From contig NC_134033.1 of assembly GCF_964204645.1 (NCBI RefSeq), forward strand, positions 5,366,231 to 5,430,230: 64,000 nt of DNA. Direction: 5' to 3'. The translations under genes were made by a program, and so were the position numbers. The DNA comes from Tubulanus polymorphus (lineage: Eukaryota; Nemertea; Palaeonemertea; Tubulaniformes; Tubulanidae). The number at the start of each line of letters is the position of its first letter. Position 1 is the first letter of the stretch. The notes under the pieces are model-generated. The model ran no database searches. It was not told where the DNA came from and was given only the letters and a program-made list of their open reading frames with translations. Shown here piece after piece: positions 47,176 through 59,100 of the stretch.

Positions 47176-50100
47176 GACTATCATTACTATTATTATTATT
47201 ATTTCGAGGACTTAAGTACATAGTTTATCATAAGCTATTGGGTTCGAATCCCACTATAACCGTTTTTGCGCAACAGACAACGCCGCTTTACCACTGTTCA
47301 ATTCGAATCAATGACCGCGGCTAAATCTCGATCGGTAAACACGCTGCTCTCTTATTCCGTTTGCCGTCAATGTCCAATGTGAATCAAGCGACTAAATCAA
47401 CAGATACAGATATATACGGATACAGTCTTCTGAGACTTCTGCATCTTCAGGTGTCACTAATTATCACCTTTGTTTCCACGTATGCTGAAACGTATTTTCA
47501 TGTTTCCATGTATGCTGTTTTTGCCAAGTATTTCATGGGTAATTTTTCAATTTTCGCAAATGGAAAAATTGGGCCTTCATAAAAATGAACAGATACCTTT
47601 ATACTACAGTCAACATTTCAGTGGTGACTGGTTCCATAACAAGGTGATTTTCAAGGGAAATGGCAAAGAAAATTGCCCTACGCAAATAAATGCAATACAT
47701 GAAATGAAAATGAATTTCCCAAATATTTCCCTGATTTGAGGTATATTTCTTAAATTCCCAAATATTTCCAAACTGGGAATTATCATTTCAAAATTCCCGA
47801 GTTTTTCCCAATGTCCCTGTTCTGTGGGAACTATGGGTCCTGAAGTGCCCTTTTTGATTTAAAAAATTGCCTTTCCCCAAGAAGCGCCCGATAATTCCCC
47901 GCAAGAGCACCTTCTGATTTCTGTCACATTCTCTAAATAGACAATACGACAAAAAGCTATTTCCGTCGATAACACGCGACATTTCATCCAGTCCACGCGT
48001 GTCCCGAGGCTTTATTAATCACGCCACATCAAAGTCATCTGGTAATTTGTAGAAAAAACTTCCCCACACAGATAACGGCTCCCGTAAACGCCTCAGTCAC
48101 GTCTTAATCTCCCCGAATTGTCTACGCCTCCAAACTAAAGTGATCGATCGCGCGAACGATGCATCACGGGCGGAGGATACCGACCGGAGGATACCACCGA
48201 CTGACCGACCGACTGAACGTCGAAAGGTGACGGATTCGTTAACAATGCCGGACAACGCGTGACGCGTCAATTACAACCGACTTACCACCAGATGATGCAC
48301 AACCTGAGAGGCATAAACTGAGAGGCACGACCTGAGAGGCATAACCTGAGAGGCATGACATCTCCTTTTCTCGCTGCCCCCTATTTTTATATTAACATTA
48401 GTTATCCAACGAAGTCATTTACGCAAAAGTCATAAGTTATTTAAAGAAAAAACGCGTACAGCAGCCATCCTCAGCACTTATTCAACGTGCAAGCACGCAA
48501 CACAATACAATTAGACCGGGTTTAGCATAAAAAACAGACATTTAACGTCCGAAATGCAGAACTGGTTAACCGACAACCGCCATGATGTGAGGAGATGAAA
48601 ATAAAATTTTCTTTTTGTATACCTAGTAGAATCGGACAAATTTAGCAATGGATCCGTTATCCAACTAACAATAAAAAAAAAAGACTTTATCCGTTAACGC
48701 GATAGACCGCAGCACGTGCGTTGACGTATGACTTGTATCTCCACAGAACATCCGCTGTACTTTATACCGCCACCTATATGCCTCGACCTTTGAGGGGGTC
48801 AAAGGTCAAACTTTTGACCTTTGATTGATCGAATCTATTCAGCAACAAAAAGCCTGTATAACTATCTTCAAAATAATTGTAAAGCAGCATTTTCAGTAGT
48901 TTTCACACTGCATCTCTACTAAACTTTTTTTTCGTGCGCAAATTTCATATATAATCGGCTAATACTTCTTTTCAGATGATTTCAATGTTAGCCACCGCCG
49001 TTAGCGGCGCTAGTGTTCGGTCACCTACCTGCAAAATGCATTGAAATGTGGGCAACTTTTGATAGTTTATGAAACTAGTCACAATTTTGATTTTGATAAT
49101 GCCGCTATAATCTTTCCCTGTCCCGATAAAACCAAACGCCACATTACGGAATCTGCCCTTATTATCGAAAAGTAAAAGTGGTTATCGCCATCATCGTCGC
49201 TGTACACGAGTCACGAGGCGAAATCGGATCAACTCGTTTGCAGCGTTTGTCGATTGTCGACGGTTACCACGGCGATGAACAAACGTGCAGAGAGCACGTG
49301 GACGGAGATCGCATGTTTTCGCGTTAGTCTTAAAGCGAAAAACCCGTGCGTCGCGGGTCTTCGCCGGCATTGTCACGCAGCTCTCGCCTCGTGCGTAAAA
49401 ATAACGACGACGCGGAAAGAAAAAAACTATCAAATGCTCTTGACAATGATAGAAGATTGATGATCGAGACTGCCGGTTTTTTTTTCTTTTCGCGGTTAAC
49501 ACGCACTCCGCCTCGCTGCTGAGCGCGTTAGAAATAAAAACCTTTTTAGCGGCCTCGGGCAAAATGGTGCACCAAATAAATATAAGCTAACTTCGAAATT
49601 GGATGAATGCGTATCAATTCCAGATATTTAATTTCAAACTGGATCACAGTTGTGTGAGTTTGATTTTTATTCTAGACCCAGTTCCACAGTTGTGTGGGTT
49701 TAATTGTACTCTGGATCTAGTTTCAAAGATGTGCACGTTTGATTAGATTCTAGACCCAGTTCCACAGTTGTGTGGGTTTAATTTGATTCAAGACCCAGTT
49801 CCAACAGTTGCGTGGATTTATTTTGACTCAGGATCCAGTTCCACAGTTGTGCAAATTAATATGCCTCTAGATCCAGTTCGACAGTTGTGTGAATTTAATT
49901 TGACTCTGAATCCAGTTCCACAGTTATGTGGTTTTAATTAAGACTCTAAACCGAGTTCAATCACAGAAATTTCTACGTTTAAAATGTAACAATTCATTCA
50001 AATTACAATTGCATCACGTACCGATAACGAAACACGCGCGGTCAAAAGCATCAATCCAAATCCCGAAAGCGCGAGAAAACTGAGAGCGTAATACCAACCT

Positions 50101-53100
50101 AACAGTATGAAAGTACGTAAGCCCTAACTATTTGAGGCAATTCACAGAGAGCCATCGACCAAGACGCCGAAAAAAGCTACGAAGTAAATAAATAATCGGA
50201 TGTCTGGACATTTATCTAGACATTACAGTGGCCCCTTTTTGACTTTTCGCCAACTATTCCCTGACATGCACACATTGTTTTCCCTGACTTGAACTGCTGA
50301 GAATCCGATCAATTAACACAGTCGAATACTTAAGACATAGACGGAAACTGTTTGACAAGTAAAGTTCCCACGGCATCCCTCCGATTTCTAGTTGTTTTTT
50401 TTCTTTATTGAAGAAAAGAAAATAGGGGATCAAGAAATTTTTGTTCGCACTACTTACTAACGGTTACGGATACAGGGTCCCCATGGATCAGTCATTCCCA
50501 GATATAAGCAGTTTTCAAGGGGTTTTAAAGTTGAAAATTTCGCGTTTCGAAGAAGCATCCACATCACTTTCGTATCCCAAATTACTGTAGACTCCTCCTA
50601 AATTCGTACCGTTTATCTCGGTTAACCGGTAATTCGGTGGTTTTATACGAGCAAATTTGTATCCTGACACTAACTAAATTCGGTTGCTAATTCGGTAACC
50701 ACCTAATTGGGTATTAACAAAAACATTGCCGTTTAGAAACCGTACCGATTTATTCGTAGTCAATACAACTTCAAAAGGCGCCTAATCTCGAAATTTCTGA
50801 CATTTCGCTCGAACTTAAGTAGTACCGAGCATCTTCAAAAGGATTTACCGCTTCGAAGGAGGTTTCGACGTTTAAATAAGTTGTAGGGAACCTGTAAGAC
50901 GAAAAAAGGAATAAAAACGAATCGTACGAACCTCGCCGGTGACGGTCTGCAGTATTTCGACGATTCGCGCGCCGATCTCCATTTTGCAGACGGCGTCCTG
51001 AATTTGCTGCAGCATTTGCGTCAGGTCCTTCACCAGGCGCGCGTGCGCTTTACTGCGCGACTTCACGATCGCCGGCGACAAAAGAACATTCACCGGTCGC
51101 GTCATGTTCTCAAGCAGCCTGAAAATTAAGACGACGGATGAAAATTAAGACGACGGGGAAAACTAATTACGTGTCAATAGGTTGTCCCTCGATAACGGCC
51201 CCTTAACTGATCGGTCATTCCCAATTTTCAAGGAGAAAATTTCACATTTCTCGGAAGCGTCGACATCGTCTACATTTCCTAATTACAGTAGGCTCCTCCT
51301 AAATCGGTTATACCGCTTGTCTCGCCAAACCGTTTTACTGCATTCGCGCATCTTTCGAATAGAGATGACCCGGGCCGCAATATCACCGCGTAATTCGACG
51401 GTTTCGTAACCGAATCCGTCATCCTTTGATTCGATTGATTTGGCATAAATAATTCGTACAGAGATTATTAACAGAACGGTAATCACGTCCCATGTAGTCA
51501 TCGGTGTAGCAATAGTTTACGCGAGGAATCGAAGAAAAGCCAAAAAGGGTTAATACCAGTCTAAAAACCCCCACACTACACACACTCCAGTCTTGCTTTC
51601 CTAAGCACACATGTGCGCATACATTACTGAAGACGTTCAAAAGTGTAAATACAAATTAGACACGTTTATATTTAGATTGGTAAAGCCTAGCCTACATTGA
51701 CACTGCGATTGGAGACAACTAGTTGCCGGGCAGTTTTCGGCGCATAAGAGTAACTGGCTGGGTGCAATCAGTTGCGCGAACGTGTTGATGTGAGCTAGCT
51801 TACGACTGGTTAGCGTCTATCTCCAGTTCCAGCCAGTTGCCCATGTTCTACTTTTGAGCAACTAGTTGTACTCAGTTACTGTCATATCCATCGATGTGAG
51901 TGCTCCATAATCAACAACACGTGGTTGCAACTGACCAAAAAAACCAATTTGTCAGGTGACTTGAGATGCCCTCAAGAATATTTGCTCGATAACACATCTC
52001 AGTTGCTGTCGATGTGTGCGCTATGGACCTAGCGACCGACATGAGCCACGCAGTTGCTGGTTTTCATTAGATTTTCAATGTGTGCGCTTACTCGCTCACT
52101 AGCAACTAGTTGTCTCCAGTCGTTTAATGAAAAGATCATCGATTCAGTGCGTGTTGCGCCAATTTGGTTTAGAATGCCAATAAATGAAGAATTCGACAAT
52201 TACCAAACACAGTTTACGATTCGGTAAATACCTAACTGGGGCAAAAAAAATCCAGATCCCGACTATATCGATTTAGGGGTAGTTTACTGTACAACTACAA
52301 ACATTCCGAATAATCTGTTCCTCAAAATTGAAGTTTTAAAGAAGTTTTGGGCATTTTGTTCAAATCAAAGGAGTTTCGAACACCTTCATGAGCGTTTTTC
52401 CGTTTTGAAGGAGTTTTCAGGGAATCAAGGAGTCGTAGGGCTCCCGTAAAAACGAAATTATAGCATCACAGTACATAGGCCCTACTTTTCTTTAAATCAA
52501 ATGGTATTTCTACAAGTTATCATGATTATCGTCATCGTAACCTTTTTATGTAAGACTCTATCGTTTATAATAATAGTATAGCTAGCGCTGGTGGAATAGG
52601 ATCGGTATCTGCACTTACTTGATAGAGGCTTGCAGCATAGCTGGATCATCTTTCACAGACAGAATCAAAGGTAGAATTTGCTGCAATAATAAAATGTCGA
52701 TGACAAGTTTTATTTGAGTCTGGATTCAATTCCACTGTTGTGTGGGTTTAATTTGACTCTGGATCCAGTTCGGCAGTTGTGCAGTTTAGTTTGACTTTGG
52801 ACTCAGTTCTGCAGTTGTTATGTGGGTTTAATTTGAGTCTGGATTCAATTCCACAGCTGTTGTGTGGGTTTAATTTGACTTGCATTTAACGTGTATCTTG
52901 TATGAACACGTATTTAGATTTGGCAAACAAAAAATCTACCAGACGCTTCAAAATACGACAGAAATGATGGCGTCGTTATCTTAATAACAATCGCGGCCGT
53001 TGACTTACCAGCTGAACGACCTTACTGAGCCCGAGTTGAACGCGAGCCGATCGCGTGGTAACGTCCTCGTCTTGTAGCAGCTTTAGCAACGTTTCCAACA

Positions 53101-56100
53101 ATTCTGCGAAATAAGAAGTAAATGACAGCTCATCGAAAAGAAGAACAACATCAGTAAATGGGATGAGGACAACGCTAATGTGGCAAGCGAGTCAACCTCT
53201 TTCATTAGTAAATGAAACTTCAGTTCAATCCTGTGAACGAGAGGAACCGGCAATCGCAGGGACGAACTTAGGGAGTGATCTCAACGGTCCAGATCAGCAT
53301 TCCTAATGAGGTTGCCCTCAGTGATCGAGACAAGGATCTTTAAAACATCCTCTCGGGAATTTTAAACTTGTAAGATCTACGCACGTACTTCTTTGAAAAT
53401 ATCTCAATACCAAGGGTGGGACCATGACACTACTGACTAAAACAAAGCGAAATGATGCTCAAAGATGCCCTCAAGAATATTTGCTAGATAACACATCTCA
53501 GTCGCTGTCGATATACGCGCTGTGGACCTAGAGACTGCTATGCAGTCGCTGGTCGCTGCATATTATCAGCTGCTATTTCGATGTACACTATAGCCTTCAT
53601 AGCCTATCTATTCAATCACTCAGATAATTTTTCGGAACTTTCAGCATTTTTAGAACTTCCAGTTCTAACCAATGGACTTTCCGATACCCAGGAGGTCCCA
53701 CTGTATATAGAACTATCAGTTTTAACGAACAGATTTTCTGGTCTCCTGAAGTTCGCTGTAACGAGGTACCGTTGTATATAGAACTATCAGTTACAACAAA
53801 CAGATTTTCGGATGCCCTGAAGTTAGTTCTAATAAGGGTTCCGCTATCTATGAACTCAGATGCCTCCAAATTCTACCATTTCAAATTTTGAGGAAGTGTC
53901 TATGTCGCTTACATATCCCAATTACTCCTCTTCATACTGTTAATTCAGTGACTACGACCTAGACTTGGTTTTAAATTAGATTTAAAAAACCTGCTCCTCA
54001 ACTGTACAGATTTAGGCATAGTCTACTGAACAACTACAAACTAAACAAAAATCTCTAATGGCCTAGATTTCTCGAATTCGAAACCATCTTAGTAGTTTTA
54101 AGCATTTTGCTCAAACCAAAGGATTCTCAAGCACCTGTAGGCCTAAAAGCACTTTCCGTAAAAGAGTTTTTGAGGAATCAGGGAGCCATAAGAACCCAGT
54201 TCATGGTCACTATTATTTGATTCGTTTTTTCCCTGACTTGCCCATGACATGTACACGTTGTTTTTGAAGACCTTGCCCGCCGAAATTCCAAACGATTAAC
54301 ACCACAGTCAAATATACGAGAAAAAACATACACAGAGACTATAAGATTATACACACGATTCAATCTCAACTAATTTCCAAGACCTTTCCCGGATTTTAAA
54401 ATATTTCACAAAAATTCATTTTTATTTCACTTGCTCCCCCCTGACTATTCCCCGACACGCACGTTGTTACCCTCCTGACTTGATCCGCTAAGAACCCAAT
54501 TAATTAACGCGCAACGCATAGATGGAAACTGTTTGATTACGTGCATGATCTCGAAATTCTAACGTATTTACATCACTTCACCACGGAATCGTGGCTGTTC
54601 TTGATCAGGCAATCTCAACCAGTTCTCAAGACTCCCCTCCCCCTGATTTCTAACTATTTTAGAAATCCATTTTCTTTTTATTCAAAGAAAGAAACATTCC
54701 CCCCCCCCCCGATGTTTCCCCGATTTCCTGCGGTAAGCGTACGCCCTACAATATGCTCGAATAAAAGAAAAATGAGAATTAAGACAGTAAGAACATCGAT
54801 AGGTACCTAATTTAGACGAGGCGGTCACTATGGGCATCTTCCAGATGGCGGTTAACGAATTCCACATTCTCGTACGGCGCGGAAAAACAATATCAGATAT
54901 ACGATATACTGGGTGAAACAATGCCCGATAAAACAATGCCGTTGTCGAAAAACAATGCCGGATAAAACAATGTTCGATGAAACAATGCCGGATAAAGCAA
55001 TGTCGTTCTCGGGGAAAAAAATGTCCGATAAAACGATACCAGTTAGAACGAAATTGCTCAGTGGTAAGTGAACAAAAAATGTTGCAGCAGCAGCAGCAGC
55101 AGTTAGCACCGTGCGGACCACGCGGACTGGATCGAAGTGTTCGCCGCGACGCGGGTTACCCCGAAAAATACCCAGTGCCCGCCCGCGCGTAGAATCGCGT
55201 GATTGGCTCGTGTACGCGCGCGGCGTTTGATTGGTCGGCTGCCGCCGTCGCTGAATGACGCAAAGTGGTTTCGTTCATTAAATTCGGTTTATCGTCTTAA
55301 TTCACGTATAGGTGCGTAGGGTGTGATCTATTTACAGTCGGATATTGACGGCGTTATTTAATGGAAGCCTCCGCTCGTTTACGTACACTCAGCGACGATG
55401 ACATCAGACGCCGGATGCGACTTTGAAGCGTTGCGTTCGATCGTGTGGGCAAAAAAAAAAGAGAGATCTATCGCTAGATTACGCGACGATCAGCTGAATT
55501 GAATGAAATGCGACTAAAAAAAGAATCCCCTTTCCCCTCCGCGGAAGTTTATTGGCGGAGTGTTTACCACAATTGGAAGCTTAGCTCTCCATTTAAGCCA
55601 GAGGACCCATTGACGGCTAACCTCGAACGTGCGCTACGCTAGCTAGCAGCCCTCATTCTCGGACCACGGGCAGCTGCTAGCTCCCTGACGAAAGCCAATT
55701 GTTTAAAAAACCCAGAATTCTTAATCTTTCCTTGAAGGACAGAGAGAGTGAGGAGATGAGAGAGAACAAGGGAAGAGGAAGAGAGAGTGAGGGGGTGAGA
55801 GATGGAGGGAGGGGAAGGGAGAGGGGAGGGGGAATGAGGGGGAGGGGGATGGAGAGGGGGAGAGGAGAGGGAAAGGGAGATAGGGAGAGGGAGGAAGGGA
55901 GGGAAAGGGAGAAAGGGAGAGAAGTCCCGTGTCAAGTGCGCAAAAACGTCGTGACATTTTAATACCGACGCTGAGATATTTTTAACCTCTCTGGTCGGGC
56001 GATGAGAATCACGTGCAGGGAGCGAACGTATATTTAGATCTGTCGACACGAGAGCACCTGCCCGGCTTCTCGATATATTAGATAATAAACAAGTGCCTCA

Positions 56101-59100
56101 TCGCCTTTCGATCTGCCATACCGGCAAAATCTTTGGAAAAGGAGTAGAGTAGGCCTGCTTTTTAGTTTTGAGCACAAAAATCGATGGACGTGCAGTTAGC
56201 CTTTCAGGATGAAATTTAGGCGTAGTACCACGCTCAATTTTGATGATATACATGGTAATGGGTTTCCCCAAGACTCACTAGCAAATGGCGGGCCAATCAA
56301 TACTATGTTCGATATGTATTGATTTAATGAAGTGACTGGGGAAGCCCCGACGGCATCTATCAGTGAATTTGCAAACTGAAGGGCTTTTCCAGTGATGTCA
56401 TTATCAAAAACAAGGTCAGGTCAAAATTGGTCGAATGGGGAAACGTGTATTGAAATTTTGTACATTTTCTGCCAACACTACCATACCGCTTTGAGCTGAT
56501 GGACGAAACTTGCCATATCAATTCCAATACCTATATAACTCCTGATGACAAAATATCAGCTGTGTTTATCCAGTGGTTACAATTTGTGTGCCACCAAGAG
56601 CTAACAGAAAGTTACTCATATCAACACTGTTGATCGTAAAAATGCGTTTTCAAGGCAAAAACCAAATAGGCCTATAAAGACAATCCGAAACTTCCCAAAA
56701 TAACTGGATTCCGTCTACGGAAACCCCTCTAAGGTTAGGCCTATATCGCGATCATAGAATTGGATGAATCCGAGATGGATTTTAATTGAATGTGATTAGA
56801 AATCTGGGAGTTATTGGTGCATTAGCAACACCTGGTGGATCCTCACCACAATTAAATCGTCAATTTCTTCAGCAATTGACAGCCTACTACACACTAGTGA
56901 CGCCTGGTGGATCCTCACCATGGTTAGAATCGTCAATTTCCTCGGTAATTGATGTCCTATTGCACGCTAGCGACGCCTGGTGGATCCTCACCACGGTTAG
57001 AATCGTCAATTTCCTTAGTAATTGATGTCCTATTGCACACTAGTGACACCTGGTGGATCCTCACCACGGTTTGAATCATCAATTTCCTTAGTAATTGATG
57101 TCCTATTGCACACTAGTGACACCTGGTGGATCCTCACCACAGTTAGAATCGTCAATTTCCTTCGTAATTGATGTCCTATTGCACGCTAGTGACACCTGGT
57201 GGATGTTCACCGCGGTTAGAATCATCTATTGCCGCAGTAATTCATATAGTCAAGACCCTGGAGCCCACTAGCGTCACCTGGTGCACAAGCGGAGTCAAAC
57301 AGAGAGTCCTAAATCCGATCATCTCTGACAAACTAATGGAATATCGGCAGCCGCGCGTGTGATGTCATTTATTAAGTCATCATTTATGAAACCCATCTGG
57401 TAGACGTGCGTCAATTTCTATACGCGATGACGTACCACAATTTCCTCTTAAATTGCTAGGCTACAAAGTCATTATTTCTCTCCCCGTTTTGAAAGTTTAG
57501 CAGCAGTAGACAGAGCACGTGGCAGGTGATTAATTGACACAACGTGACCGTGCTGACGTCCCTACGGATCAATTATCTTGGATATCGGGGCCCGGTTTCA
57601 TACTATGCGGAAGAAAAATATTACCTGGAAATATTATGAAAATTCGTCAGTTATAACCGCGGTTTCTCGCTGTTACCACAATGGTTATCAACCGGATTAA
57701 GGATTTACCCCTAGGGATAACTTTGATACTCAGTCTACCGCGACCAGTAGTTCCGAATAAGAACCTCGCCTATTACTCCTCACGCAGCCCGTATCCGCCC
57801 TATCACTCCTCAAGCCACCCGTATCCACCCTGACTATTACTCCTCAAGTCACCCGTATCCGCCCTGACGATCACTCCTAAAGCCACCCGTATCCACCCTG
57901 ACTATCACTCCTCAAGCAGCCCGTATCCGCCCTGACTATCATACTTCAAGCCACCCGTATCCACCCTGACTATCACTCCTAAAGCTGCCCGTATCCACCC
58001 TGACTATCACACCTCAAGCTGCCCGTATCCACCCTGACTATTACTCCTCAAGCCACCCGTATCCACCCTGAATATCACTCCTAAAGCTGCCTGTATCCAC
58101 CCTGCCTATCACACCTCAAGCTGCCCGTATCCACCCTGACTATTACTCCTCGAAAGCCGCCCGAATCCACCCTGACTATTACTCCTCGAAAGCCGCCCGT
58201 ATCCACCCTGACTATTACTCCTCAAGGCGCTCATAACGGACGTAAATGCTTTTACTTTCATGACACCAACTTTATGGAATGTCTTACCACAGGAAATTCG
58301 TGAAAGTCTAACTGTCTCATGTTTTAAATCACGTTTAAAAACTTTTTATTTTAGAAATCTGTACAATTAGTGTTTAATCTGCTTTTGTTTTATCTGTTTT
58401 TTTAATAATGTGAAGTGCAATGATTATGTTTTATAGAAATGCGCTTTATAAGTAAATAAATTATTATTATTATCATTATTATCATATCCGCCCTGCTCAT
58501 TAATCCTCAAGCCACCGGAATTCACCCTGACACCTTTTTCCTATGCTGCACAAAAATGCTTAGGCCCTATAGGCCTAGGCCTAATGGGATTCGAACCCGA
58601 TAGCTTTTGATAAACTATAATAATGATAATAATAAAATCTATTTTTATATAGCGCTAAATCTCATAATGACTCAAAGCGCTTTACAGATAGAATATTCAA
58701 CATAACAGATAATTTGAAATACAGTATTCACTTGAGCTAAAAAATTTCAGTTGTAAGTTCCATTGTAGTCGAACTAAGCAAAACCGAATGTCAGTCAGTA
58801 GGAACTAGAGTCCCGAAATAGTTCGGAAATCAAGCGCAATCGGTTATCAGATCCGACCACTAGTCGACTAGCTACGAAAACCGAATTTGGCCTAGGCTAC
58901 AAATGCGAATTTTGGCGTTCATATTGTAAATGAATAATACATTTCGTGGCTCTAATTTCTATCGGAAAAATCTGTTTTCAATAATGATTAGTCAGGATTA
59001 TTATCGACAGCTGTACATTAATTTTTCTTCGAGGTGTAAAAATAATCTAAACTCGAAATCATCGAGCTTTTTTTTTTGGTTTTTTTTTTAACCCCGCAAC

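Noticed and set aside
47041-47223. Tyr-rich ORF
   Set aside because: LINE 3' end running into a TTA microsatellite; poly-Tyr is an artefact.
49191-49562. 124-residue basic ORF in timeless intron 4
   Set aside because: Moderately GC-rich DNA open on both strands, no splice signals and no family; would not fit between exons 4 and 5 in phase terms.
55639-56049. Pro/Ser-rich and Arg/Glu-rich ORFs on both strands
   Set aside because: Both arise from the GA tract at 55735-55928.
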